Shown in pieces: positions 55,186 through 64,000 of a DNA stretch of 64,000 nt (the first letter of the stretch is position 1; every line of letters starts with the position of its first letter). Under the pieces are notes generated by a model, which ran no database searches, had not been told where the DNA came from, and saw only the letters and a program-made list of their open reading frames with translations. Origin of the DNA: Chloracidobacterium sp. (GTDB lineage: Bacteria; Acidobacteriota; Blastocatellia; Pyrinomonadales; Pyrinomonadaceae); the NCBI GenBank assembly GCA_016706275.1, contig JADJJY010000001.1, forward strand, positions 62,001 through 126,000. Direction: 5' to 3'. Made by a program: the position numbers and the translations under genes.

Positions 55186-56433
55186 ATGAATACTAAACCT
55201 ATTTTTTCGGTAGTGATGCCCACCCGTGACCGGGCAGAGCATTTGCCGAATTCTATAGCGAGCGTTTTAGATCAAACCTTTCGAGATTTTGAACTGGTAA
55301 TAGGCGACAGTTTCTCACAGGATTCGACACCTGATGTAGTAAAAGCATTTGACGATAAGCGTATCAAGTACTTTCGCTCGGAAAAACCGCTCGCCATGTG
55401 CGACAGCCATGAACACGCGCTTAGTCATGCCTCCGGAGAGTACATCCTTTTTTTGTCGGACGATGATGCCTTTACGCCTGTTACACTTGAGCGGATAAGG
55501 CAAGTGATCGACGAGAATTCCCCTGAGGTAATGGTGTTTCGGGGATCACAGTATTATCGTGACGGCGATTTTCAACACGAGCGGCAGATCCCCGCAAATA
55601 CCCTAGCTACCTCTAAATTTGGCGGAAATGTCCATCGGTTGACCCGCGAAGAGGCGATCGGAAACCTTTTCCGTATGTATGGTCTCAACGGCATTAAGCA
55701 AAATGATGACTTCATCCCGTATTATCAAAGCAATTCGGTAGTTCATCACAGCGTTTATGCCCGTATCAAGGCCGTTAGAAATGAGATCTTTGCCGTAACG
55801 CCCATCGATATGTACCTCGCGGCGGCCGTGATATTTGCAACGGATCACTATTACTGTTTGGATGAGCCGATGTTTGTCTTGCAAAATTGGTCGAGCAACA
55901 CGACAGCATCCGCTCACAAGAAGCAAGATAGTTTGCGAGAGCACTATGAAAAGCTCCTAGATGGAGAGGTTCTGCAATATACTCCGCTAAAGTTTGCGCT
56001 ACCGCTCAACTGCATAATTGACGCGATACTTCGGGCCAAAGCTGATTTCGATCTGGCGGACGAGGTAAAGGTTAGCTGGTATCGCTATTATGTTTTCTCA
56101 TTCGATAATCTAATGTACCTGCGTTCGGCCGGGGTTAATGTCGATAGGGAAGTGCGCGAATTTATTGACGTACTGGCCCAAGAACCTGAGGCTTTACAGA
56201 GACGGGTGATGTCGAACATAAAGAAACTTTCATTCAAACTAAAACAGGCGATGCGAAAATTTCCTCTTGTCTTTCGAATGGCAAGACGATTGTTGATAAA
56301 CCGCAGGTCCGATAAATTCAAATTTGTCGGCGGAGCGGTCAATGGTTTTGAGGACGTTCGAGGTGCGGGAAGATATTTGTACGTGAGATCTCTTGATGGG
56401 AAAGTACGTCGCGGCACTCAACCGCACCCTTAA
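55186..56433 (+). CDS. Family 2 glycosyltransferase
   Basis: A 415-residue GT-A enzyme. FSVVMPTRDRAEHLPNSIAS, LVIGDSFSQDSTPDVV and the metal-binding LFLSDDDAFTP (Asp-x-Asp type) are clear. The C-terminal part is long and charged. An AAAGGAG lies 13 bases before the ATG at 55186 but only 4 before an in-frame TTG at 55177, so the true start may be either. Role: adds a sugar to the surface polysaccharide. Confidence 0.88.
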   Translation: MNTKPIFSVVMPTRDRAEHLPNSIASVLDQTFRDFELVIGDSFSQDSTPDVVKAFDDKRIKYFRSEKPLAMCDSHEHALSHASGEYILFLSDDDAFTPVTLERIRQVIDENSPEVMVFRGSQYYRDGDFQHERQIPANTLATSKFGGNVHRLTREEAIGNLFRMYGLNGIKQNDDFIPYYQSNSVVHHSVYARIKAVRNEIFAVTPIDMYLAAAVIFATDHYYCLDEPMFVLQNWSSNTTASAHKKQDSLREHYEKLLDGEVLQYTPLKFALPLNCIIDAILRAKADFDLADEVKVSWYRYYVFSFDNLMYLRSAGVNVDREVREFIDVLAQEPEALQRRVMSNIKKLSFKLKQAMRKFPLVFRMARRLLINRRSDKFKFVGGAVNGFEDVRGAGRYLYVRSLDGKVRRGTQPHP

Positions 56434-56576
56434 ATCGTCCACAAACGAGAATTAGGTAAACGACCGAGGTCGTGCGAGAAAAAACCATTTCTGACATTGG
56501 AGCGTTCCACCCTTTCGAGTAGATTGTGCAATGCTGCAAATTGTTGATAGCCTATTTATCAGAGCAAAACATAACA

Positions 56577-57380
56577 ATGCCGGGATTTGAACCCATAAAA
56601 AAAAGACTCAGAAAGATCGCACGGTCCGGGATATTACAGCCTTTCTGGGAGAACCTTTTCAACAAGTCGCTCGTCGGCATGAATTACTGGGGAGCAGGTA
56701 AATTTGTCGAGAGCGGTGAAATCCATTTAGTGCAAAATCTATGTTCTAAACAAGAAGGGGCTATCTTTTTCGATGTGGGTGCGAACGATGGTAAATATGT
56801 AAAAGCTATCGCCGTGATCTTGCCGCCGTCCGCAAAGATTTATTCGTTTGAACCCTTAACGAAAATGTACACCCTAATGTGTGATACGACTGAGGGTATC
56901 GGAAACATTCAGAGATACAACTTTGGATTTGGGGCCGAAGAGGACATATTGGCTATATATTACAATGAGGGCATCGGGGAGTTGACATCGCTCTATAACA
57001 ATATTCCAGACCGTGCTCTTCTAAACACGGAACAAGTTAACATTAAGACGATCGACGGGTTTATGCGGTCAGAGGGGATAGAAAAGTTAGATTATCTCAA
57101 GATCGATGTCGAGGGGCACGAACTAAAAGTGCTCGAAGGGGCGAAAGAAGCTCTCAAAGATGGCCGGATCGAGCATATTCAGTTCGAATTTGGAGAGAGC
57201 ATGATAGATTCCCGGGTCTTTTTTCGCGATTTTTGGGAGATGCTGCATTATGACTATACTATCTACCGCATTTTACCCGACGGACTTCGCGAAATAGGTG
57301 AATATACCCGCAACTTGGAGATATTTCATTGCGTTAACTTTCTGGCGATCCGCCGAATTAAGAATACTGCCGGAGCCTAA
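56577..57380 (+). CDS. FkbM-family methyltransferase
   Basis: A 267-residue methyltransferase. IFFDVGANDGKYVKAIAVIL (SAM loop), IYSFEPLTKMY and LDYLKIDVEGHELKVLEGAKE are the FkbM signature. FkbM enzymes O-methylate sugars or polyketides. The ATG at 56577 gives the cleaner start; a GTG at 56526 adds 17 residues. Confidence 0.88.
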   Translation: MPGFEPIKKRLRKIARSGILQPFWENLFNKSLVGMNYWGAGKFVESGEIHLVQNLCSKQEGAIFFDVGANDGKYVKAIAVILPPSAKIYSFEPLTKMYTLMCDTTEGIGNIQRYNFGFGAEEDILAIYYNEGIGELTSLYNNIPDRALLNTEQVNIKTIDGFMRSEGIEKLDYLKIDVEGHELKVLEGAKEALKDGRIEHIQFEFGESMIDSRVFFRDFWEMLHYDYTIYRILPDGLREIGEYTRNLEIFHCVNFLAIRRIKNTAGA

Positions 57381-57494
57381 CGCTCTCGTGGGCCGGGCAT
57401 TAAAGCTATCAAAGACATTCAACCCTCTATAATTGGATCAGAACGGCAGAGTGCCGATTGGGATCTGCGTAACGCTTTTCGCAACTATGCGACC

Positions 57495-58897
57495 ATGGTC
57501 GTGATGCAGTGCGCGAGTGCGGCATTTGCATTTGCCGCCGTCTGGCTCGCGACACATTATTTGGGTGCTGACGGCTATGGTGAGATCGCCGCCATCATAG
57601 CTGCTGCACAGATCGTGCAGATATTTACAGCTTGGACAGCCATCGCATTGTCACGCTACGGCACCGACGAATTTGTCGGGACCGGGCGGATAACACAGTC
57701 TTTCTGGGCGCGTTTCTTTATCCTGCTGCCAAATACGTTGGTGATCCTCGCACTCTCATTTCTTTGGCTGCCGTGGCTCTCATCTTGGCTCAAGCTGCAG
57801 CCGGGCTCAGGTTGGCTGGTGCTCGGCTTTTTTATCGCAATTTCAATTTGGTTGCATATCCAACACGCTCTGCTCGGTGCAAAACTCCCCCGGGAACAGG
57901 GCACTCTGCTTGCAATCGAGCGCGTGATCACAGTGACGCTAATGCTCGTTCTGGTGTGGTTTGGGCACCTCAATCCGACCACTGTTCTCGGCTCGTATGT
58001 CGCCTCGCAATTTATTGTAAGTGCGATTGGGATGTTTATGCTCCGCGGGCTAGTCTCATGGAAATTTGAGCTCGATATTGACGCTCTGAAGAGGATCCTA
58101 AAATTTTCATATCCGCTTTTCTTTGCTTTTTTTGTACTCAATCTCTCGAATAGCTACATCGACGCGATATTTATCTCGCAATATCTAACTAAGGCTGACC
58201 TTGGTATTTATTCCATCGCGTTTCAATTCAACGGTATTTTTTGCAGTTTCCGTTGCTTGCAGGATCACTTTTGGGAACGCTCTTTGTCACACTGAAAGCA
58301 AAGGATGACTTTGAAAAAGTGCGAACATATATGCAGGATATTCTTCCGGTACTGACGGCGATGGTAGGCTTGGGGATAATTGCCATAGTGCTGTTATCAG
58401 GGATATTCATCGGATTTGCGTTTGGCGAAAATGGGCCGCAGATAACCGCGGTATTGACGATACTCGCTCTCAGCACCGTATTTGCTGCTCCGTGTTTGTT
58501 TGGGTATATGCCATTTTTTAACTCGCTGTCGGCAACCTATTTCTGGACGATCTATACGGCTGTAGCCGCAGGCGTCAATATAGTCGGCGATATCTTTCTG
58601 ATCCCGCGTTATGGACTATTAGGCAGCGCTCTGGCGACGGTGCTGGGCCAGGCATTGGCATTCGTCGTGATAGTGATACTCGTTAACCGCAGATTTGACC
58701 TCAAGCACAAGTGGACCGTGCAGGCGACGATCCCAGCCGCAGCCGGTGTGTGGCTTGCTTATTGGTCGGGCAATTTATTCTATGGCTTAGCAGCCGTCGT
58801 TTTGCTGACGGGCCTGCTGATATTGCTGTATCGAAAAATATTTGCCCGCGGCGTGCGTTTGCTTATCAACTATAAGAGCACCATCGTCCCGCAATAA
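57495..58897 (+). pseudogene. Wzx-type polysaccharide flippase, frameshifted
   Basis: The first part (57495-58295) encodes about eight helices of a PST/Wzx-like flippase (ATHYLGADGYGEIAAIIAAA, FSYPLFFAFFVLNLSNSYIDAIF). After SIAFQFNGIF at a run of six T (58237-58242) the frame breaks. The rest continues one frame over from 58241 (LQFPLLAGSLLGTLF) to 58897. Adding one T restores a full protein. The coding match also extends upstream of the first ATG (57429-57494, DWDLRNAFRNY) with no ATG, GTG or TTG in frame. It may be a true pseudogene, an assembly error or a slippage site. Confidence 0.8.
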
Positions 58898-58906
58898 AGA
58901 CCCTTG

Positions 58907-60058
58907 ATGAAGAAAAAGATCTGCATAACAATCCCCTCTCTACACGGCGCCGGATGCGAACGAATGTTGTCCGAGGTGTTGCCTTTTTACGCGGATGCGT
59001 TCGATGTAGATCTAGTGCTGGTTGAAAACAAGATCAGCTACGCGGTACCTAAGGCGGTAAATATCATCCCTCTCGATCTGCCAATTGCCGGTGGCGGGTT
59101 GCTGAAAAATGCAGCAAACGCAATCAAGGTGATCATACGCCTCAGAAAAATGACAATGAGCGGCGGCTATGCGGCGGTTGTAAGCTATCTCGATTTTTAT
59201 AACGTCATGGTCTGCGTCGCAAATTCGTTTAGACGGAACAAACTTAAACATATCGCCGTCGAACAGACGACCGACCATGAGTTTTTTGCCAATAGCCAAA
59301 TGGCGAGGTGGAAACAAGTAATAATTAAGCGGGCCGTCGGGTGGGCATATAACCGGGCCGATCGCGTCATCGCTGTCTCAGAGAACCTGAAAAATTTTCT
59401 CGTTGGTGAACTCGGCGTCAAACGAGAAATCACCGTGATCCATAATGGCGTGGATACCGATAAATTTGACCTCGAACCGCCGCAGGACGCTTCGCATATC
59501 GACGAGCAATTTATGGCTGCATCATCCCGGCTGTTGTGTCTTTCGCGGCTCGATCATCAAAAGAACATATTTTTCCTGGTCGAGAGCTTCGCGGTTGCAG
59601 CCGATAAGATACCCGATGCACGGCTTTTTATTCTCGGCACCGGCCCGATGCAGCAAGCTATTGAAGAAAGGATCAAACTGCTAAACTTGGATGACAGAGT
59701 TTTTCTACTGGGTTTTAGCAAAAAACCCGAGGACTACCTGAAGTTATGCGACGTATTTGTACTCGCCTCTCGCTACGAGAGTTTTGGCAATGTCGTCATC
59801 GAAGCACTTGCGTGCGGTGCACCGGTCGTGACGACTAACTACGGCGCGGTTGTAAATGAGATATTGCAAGGCGATGGCCTCGGCATGATCATCGAACAAG
59901 GCGATGTTAACGGTTATGCTGCAGCGATGATCGATATCACAAACAATAGAGACCGCTATGATCGAAATGCACTGAACGAACATGCACGTACACATTTCAA
60001 CGCTGCGGACAAAGCACGAAAGTATGTTGCGACGGCTAGTGAAGCTTCCGCCGATTAA
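58907..60058 (+). CDS. Family 4 glycosyltransferase
   Basis: A 383-residue GT-B enzyme. ITIPSLHGAGCERMLSEVL at the N-terminus, AVSENLKNFL, VIHNGVDTDKF, LCLSRLDHQKN and the donor-binding SRYESFGNVVIEALACGAPVV are all present. It probably transfers a sugar in the cytoplasm during repeat-unit assembly. Confidence 0.92.
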   Translation: MKKKICITIPSLHGAGCERMLSEVLPFYADAFDVDLVLVENKISYAVPKAVNIIPLDLPIAGGGLLKNAANAIKVIIRLRKMTMSGGYAAVVSYLDFYNVMVCVANSFRRNKLKHIAVEQTTDHEFFANSQMARWKQVIIKRAVGWAYNRADRVIAVSENLKNFLVGELGVKREITVIHNGVDTDKFDLEPPQDASHIDEQFMAASSRLLCLSRLDHQKNIFFLVESFAVAADKIPDARLFILGTGPMQQAIEERIKLLNLDDRVFLLGFSKKPEDYLKLCDVFVLASRYESFGNVVIEALACGAPVVTTNYGAVVNEILQGDGLGMIIEQGDVNGYAAAMIDITNNRDRYDRNALNEHARTHFNAADKARKYVATASEASAD

Positions 60059-60077
60059 TTAACTTAAGTGCTAGTAA

Positions 60078-60911
60078 ATGGAATCTGTTTCACATAAAAT
60101 TTGTGCGATCTGCGGCTCGAAGAAATATAAAAGGCTCGACGCTGAGACGCGCTTTAAGAAACTTGATCAGCTCCCGGAGCAGTTTATCGTTAAGTGCTGT
60201 GGATGCGGCATCGTGACCCGTTCGCCGTCCCTGTTCGACCCGCTATTCAACAGAGAAGCAGCTGTTGACGTAAGACGGGATGAGGATTTTATCGGTGGTG
60301 ATACGATAAGCATTGCTGAGCATATAAAAATCCGCCTAGATCACGCGGCTGGTAAGGTTAGTGGAAAAACCCTGCTCGATATTGGCTGCGGCTCGGGGGC
60401 TCTACTTGTTCATGCAAAAAAACAAGGGTGGTCTGTCTGCGGCACCGAACATGAACCGTCGGCTGTAGAGAAACTTGCAGCATATGGAATACCGTGTTTT
60501 ACCGGCGATCTTGATGAGCCTGATTTGCTTGCAATGAGGTTTGATCTGATACATATGAATCATGTCCTTGAGCATGTCGAGAGCCCGCTGCGGGTGCTAA
60601 AAGTGATCGGGAATCTGCTAAAGGAGGATGGCCTTGCAATTATTGAGGTGCCAAATGAATTTTCCGCACTGACCCAGCGTTTGCGGCGGATACTAAAACT
60701 GGACGGCTCGTCCGTTACGACTTACTTTCAACACGAGTGGTACTTTACCCCGCAGAGCCTGCGTGATATTTGTGAAAAAGCTAACCTTTCGGTTATGGCT
60801 TTGAACACTCCATTTAGGCGTTCGAACAATTTCATAAAAGACATTGTCCGTGCACCAGCAGCGGCAGTCGGTCATGGAGAGGTGATAGAGGCCTATCTCA
60901 CAAAACGATAA
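60078..60911 (+). CDS. SAM-dependent methyltransferase with N-terminal zinc ribbon
   Basis: A 277-residue protein. Four cysteines in ICAICGSKK and KCCGCGIV form a likely Zn ribbon (residues about 8-45). The methyltransferase part has LLDIGCGSGALLVHAKKQGW, GTEHEPSAVEKL and FDLIHMNHVLEHVESP. Its stop overlaps the next start (TAATG). Confidence 0.87.
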   Translation: MESVSHKICAICGSKKYKRLDAETRFKKLDQLPEQFIVKCCGCGIVTRSPSLFDPLFNREAAVDVRRDEDFIGGDTISIAEHIKIRLDHAAGKVSGKTLLDIGCGSGALLVHAKKQGWSVCGTEHEPSAVEKLAAYGIPCFTGDLDEPDLLAMRFDLIHMNHVLEHVESPLRVLKVIGNLLKEDGLAIIEVPNEFSALTQRLRRILKLDGSSVTTYFQHEWYFTPQSLRDICEKANLSVMALNTPFRRSNNFIKDIVRAPAAAVGHGEVIEAYLTKR

Positions 60912-62095
60912 TGCCCAAAAGAAGGATCGCTATCCTAATAAACACGTTGCAAGCGGGCGGTGCCGAGAGAACCGTAGCTAATCTTTTGCATCATCTAAAA
61001 AATCAATACGAAACCCATCTTTTGTTATTCAGTAACGAGGTCGATTACGAGCTGCCCGAGGGCCAGATAGTCCGTTTTCTGGACGACGGCAACAATACGC
61101 GCCGCGACGCCGTCAATATTCTAAAGATCCCGGTCATTTCACGGCGGCTTATCAGATATTGTGAGCAAAACGAGATCGGTCTGGTACTTTCATTTCTCCC
61201 GCGTCCTAATTTCGTCGCCTGTTACGCTAAGAAAAAGGGACTTCGGGCCAGGGTCCTTATCAGCGAACGTATTTACACGCCGCAATGGTATCGTGAAGAT
61301 ACACTCCGCGGAAAACTAGGCAGGCTGCTCGTTTCCAGGCTTTATCCGCATGCAGATGCAATACTCCCTAATTCCGAGGGTACGAAGAAAGCTCTTCAAG
61401 ATCATTACGGTATCCGTGGTAAATACAACGTCGTCAAGAATCTCATTTCAGTTAAAGCAATACATCGTATGAAGGTCGAGTTAGTCGATGATATCGATTT
61501 TTCAAGGTTCACTTTTGTATGTGTCGCCGGTTTTCGCGAGCAGAAAGATCATCGAATCCTGATCGATGCTTTTGCTAAGGTTCGTGACAAAAATACTCAA
61601 TTGCTTTTGATCGGAAAAGGAGCATTGCTTGAAAAGATACGGTCGCAGGTGGCATCATTGAATCTGCAAGAACGGGTTTTATTTCTTGGCCATCAGAGCA
61701 ATCCTTTCAAGTACGTCGCTCGGGCGGATTGCTTTGTTCTTCCTTCGGATTTTGAAGGCTTTCCAAACGTGCTGATCGAGGCATTAGCATGCGGAACACC
61801 AGTGATATCGACCGATTGTTTGACGGGCCCTCGCGAGCTACTTTCACCCTCAGACGAAATGCCGGTACCACGAACAACAGGCATCGAGCATTGCAAATAT
61901 GGTATTTTGGTTCCGGTCAAAGAAACAAACACAATGGCAGCGGCCATGAACGATATGATCGACGATATTGCGTTAAGAGAGCGGTTTCGCGCGGTTTCGG
62001 CTGAAAGGGCTGCAGAATATGATCATACAATCGTCATCAAGGAATTTAACAGCATCATCGATGAGCAACTAATGGATGGTGTAAGTGAGGGCTAG
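60911..62095 (+). CDS. Family 4 glycosyltransferase
   Basis: A 394-residue GT-B enzyme: ILINTLQAGGAERTVANLL, PHADAILPNSEGTKKAL, FTFVCVAGFREQKDH, LLLIGKGALLEKI and PSDFEGFPNVLIEALACGTPV with GPRELL. It overlaps the preceding methyltransferase by one base, so the two are coupled. Confidence 0.92.
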   Translation: MPKRRIAILINTLQAGGAERTVANLLHHLKNQYETHLLLFSNEVDYELPEGQIVRFLDDGNNTRRDAVNILKIPVISRRLIRYCEQNEIGLVLSFLPRPNFVACYAKKKGLRARVLISERIYTPQWYREDTLRGKLGRLLVSRLYPHADAILPNSEGTKKALQDHYGIRGKYNVVKNLISVKAIHRMKVELVDDIDFSRFTFVCVAGFREQKDHRILIDAFAKVRDKNTQLLLIGKGALLEKIRSQVASLNLQERVLFLGHQSNPFKYVARADCFVLPSDFEGFPNVLIEALACGTPVISTDCLTGPRELLSPSDEMPVPRTTGIEHCKYGILVPVKETNTMAAAMNDMIDDIALRERFRAVSAERAAEYDHTIVIKEFNSIIDEQLMDGVSEG

Positions 62096-62123
62096 TTAGC
62101 GTTTTTGATACTCAAATCTTTAA

Positions 62124-63497
62124 ATGATCCGGTTATTTATAATATTCATACTCGTATCAGTAATGATCGCAATGGTTGCCGCCGACCCTCAAGAGGGCCC
62201 TGTCGCAATTGCTACGATCTTTGTGATGTCGGCAGTGTTCATATATCTGTTTCGCCGGTTCACAGATGAAAAGGAATTTGTTACTTACATCTACCTCGCA
62301 GCACTAGCTGCCCGCATGGTCTTTGGGATAATCATTCACACATATGAACTTCGCGATTTTGTTGGACCGGATTCGATGGCGTACGGCATTATTGGCTCTA
62401 AAATTGTAGATTTCTGGCTCGGGCTCGGCGATCCAACCGACCCAGAAGTAACTAGAGCCCTTTCTCTGAGGGGTCCAGGTTGGGGGATGAACTATTTTGT
62501 TGGGTTTATATATCTCGTCGCAGGAAAGAGCATTTTTGCCGCACAGTCTCTGTGTGCAACGATCGGAGCTGCGACTGTACCGATGGTCTATTACTGCTCA
62601 AATGAAATTTTTCACAATAGACGTTCTGCTAAGTTTGCAGCGTTTGGGGTAGCATTTTTTCCGGCGTTTATTATCTGGTCATCGCAGTTACTTAAGGACG
62701 GTCTGATCGTTTTTCTCCTTGTTCTTGCAATGACGATCGTGCTGCAGATCCAAAAACAATTTTCTATTACCGGGGTCATTCTGCTTATCCTCTCACTGTC
62801 TGGGATTATGTCGCTACGATTCTATATATTCTATATGGTGGCGACGGCGGTAATCGGGAGTTTTATTGTCGGTCTAAAAACATCAACAAAAGCAATTATT
62901 CAACGGACCTTGATCTTGTTAGTTATTGGTTTGGCAATGACTTATTTGGGTGTGATAAGAATAGCGAGTATTGATTTTGAAACTTACGGCTCTCTCGAGA
63001 GAATTCAAGTAAGCCGCGCGGACATGGCAACTTCTGGTGAATCGGGTTACGGAGCGAATGAAAACGTCTCCACAGTAGGGGGAGCGTTGGCGGCCTTGCC
63101 CACAGGGTTCTCAATAATAATGTTTGCCCCGTTCCCTTGGGAATTGAAGAACTTCCGCCAGAGTCTCACTCTCCCCGAAATTATACTTTGGTGGTCCATG
63201 ATCCCTCTTCTTATTTATGGACTGTGGTTTGCGATACGCCAGCGGCTTCGTGCGAGTTTTCCGGTCTTGATCTTTACATTGATGTTAACCATTTCTTATT
63301 CGATCTTTCAGGGAAATCTGGGCGCCGCCTATCGGCAACGAACGCAGATCCAGGTTTTTCTTTTTATTTTCATAGCTGTCGCTATCGGACTTATACTAGA
63401 GAAAATAGAAGATAAAAGGACGCTTGAAATAGACCGGCAAAAAACAATCGCCCGAAAATTACGAGCTCGGTTTCACGAGCAGCAAAAAGCAATCTAA
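62124..63497 (+). CDS. Polytopic membrane protein, GT-C or Wzy polymerase candidate
   Basis: A 457-residue protein with about ten or more helices. LRDFVGPDSMAYGIIGSKI between early helices puts an acidic motif in a loop, as in GT-C transferases. A long loop (about residues 285-330, RADMATSGESGYGANENVS) lies before the last helices, as in O-antigen polymerases. In this setting it could polymerise repeat units or transfer a lipid-linked sugar. The two cannot be told apart here. AsnB starts directly at its stop. Confidence 0.7.
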   Translation: MIRLFIIFILVSVMIAMVAADPQEGPVAIATIFVMSAVFIYLFRRFTDEKEFVTYIYLAALAARMVFGIIIHTYELRDFVGPDSMAYGIIGSKIVDFWLGLGDPTDPEVTRALSLRGPGWGMNYFVGFIYLVAGKSIFAAQSLCATIGAATVPMVYYCSNEIFHNRRSAKFAAFGVAFFPAFIIWSSQLLKDGLIVFLLVLAMTIVLQIQKQFSITGVILLILSLSGIMSLRFYIFYMVATAVIGSFIVGLKTSTKAIIQRTLILLVIGLAMTYLGVIRIASIDFETYGSLERIQVSRADMATSGESGYGANENVSTVGGALAALPTGFSIIMFAPFPWELKNFRQSLTLPEIILWWSMIPLLIYGLWFAIRQRLRASFPVLIFTLMLTISYSIFQGNLGAAYRQRTQIQVFLFIFIAVAIGLILEKIEDKRTLEIDRQKTIARKLRARFHEQQKAI

Positions 63498-64000
63498 ATG
63501 TGCGGAATTACAGGTTTTGCAAATAACAGCAAGAGTGCCGTCGACCGGGCGGTGCTTGAGCGAATGAATCAGGCGATCCTCCATCGCGGGCCAGATGAGG
63601 ACGGTTTTTACGTGCGTGAAAACGTCGGCCTTGCGATGCGGCGGCTCTCGATCATCGATCTTGCCAGCGGCCAGCAACCGATCCACAACGCCGACAAGAC
63701 AAAGTGGATAGTCTTTAACGGCGAGATCTATAATTATCAAGATCTTAGAAAAGGGCTCGAGGATCGCGGTCAAAAGTTGTATACAAAGTCGGATACTGAG
63801 GTCGTGCTCCGGCTTTACGACGAATACGGCGAGGGTTGTTTGCAGCATCTGCGCGGTATGTTCGCCTTTGCGGTCTGGGATGAGACTGAGAAAACACTGT
63901 TCCTCGCCCGCGACCGCATCGGCAAAAAGCCATTGCTTTATTCTCACCAAACCAATGGCGATCTGATCTTTGGATCGGAGTTTCAAGCCGTTTTGCAGCA
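63498..64000 (+). CDS. asnB: Asparagine synthase (glutamine-hydrolysing), N-terminal part
   Basis: The gene runs off the window end after about 167 codons. It starts MCGITGFAN, so Cys2 is the amidotransferase nucleophile. ILHRGPDEDGFY, MRRLSIIDLASGQQPIHN, FNGEIYNYQDLRKGL and FAFAVWDETEKTLFLARDR are the class II glutaminase motifs. The ATP-dependent synthase domain lies outside. In polysaccharide loci such enzymes often amidate uronic acids. Confidence 0.93.
   Translation, partial: MCGITGFANNSKSAVDRAVLERMNQAILHRGPDEDGFYVRENVGLAMRRLSIIDLASGQQPIHNADKTKWIVFNGEIYNYQDLRKGLEDRGQKLYTKSDTEVVLRLYDEYGEGCLQHLRGMFAFAVWDETEKTLFLARDRIGKKPLLYSHQTNGDLIFGSEFQAVLQ

Overview
The window looks like a chromosomal segment of an acidobacterium, most likely class Blastocatellia (an inference from gene content, not from a marker gene). 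The pointers are: an Oar-type TonB-dependent outer-membrane protein with an N-terminal carboxypeptidase-regulatory domain, a serine/threonine kinase fused to a large membrane region, PD40/TolB-like secreted propellers, BshA of bacillithiol synthesis, a sigma factor next to a zf-HC2 anti-sigma factor, many secreted hydrolases, and intergenic CACAGAT/CGCAGAG-type inverted repeats. Base composition is mixed, near half G+C, and drops visibly in parts of 53-63.5 kb. No rRNA, tRNA, CRISPR array or intact insertion sequence was seen.

Layout. 0-9.6 kb: msrA, an ABA4-like plus 7-TM membrane pair, a membrane Ser/Thr kinase, a coupled operon (secreted protein, CusF-like lipoprotein, DapF-like protein whose two catalytic cysteines are both serine), a PD40 propeller, an acyl-ACP desaturase and an MBL hydrolase. 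10-16.6 kb: the Oar-like receptor with a clear terminator, queG, a secreted protein and moaA. 16.6-23.5 kb: tyrosine phenol-lyase, a xylG-xylH transporter pair without its binding protein, acetyl-CoA synthetase and an MtnB-like protein lacking the metal-binding HxH. 23.5-34.9 kb: rlmN, a stand-alone DsbD-alpha domain, pgeF/acpS sharing a CATG start, two coupled secreted nucleases, an M28 peptidase and the sigma/anti-sigma pair. 35-45 kb: bshA, two PQQ-type sugar dehydrogenases, PPK2, a tectonin-like propeller, a serine hydrolase and a methyltransferase. 45-49 kb: a TPP riboswitch controls thiC, followed by two alpha/beta hydrolases. 49-64 kb: a surface-polysaccharide locus with CDP-6-deoxyhexose synthesis (rfbF, rfbG, rmlC-like, SDR), three glycosyltransferases, four methyltransferases, a frameshifted Wzx-type flippase, a multi-spanning GT-C/polymerase candidate, and the start of asnB.

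The most unusual signal is structural. At three places an intact gene is followed by cargo genes and then by a short, diverged, same-orientation copy of that gene's own 3' end: the PQQ dehydrogenase tail around a tectonin gene (about 40.0-41.7 kb), the thiC tail around two hydrolases (47.1-49.2 kb), and a methyltransferase tail around the CDP-sugar genes (49.9-53.5 kb). Downstream lies a graveyard holding two truncated flippase 5' heads, an acetyltransferase 3' tail and six exact-length 21-bp tandem repeats. This resembles repeated insertion of cargo at gene ends by recombination that regenerates the gene and leaves a tail scar.
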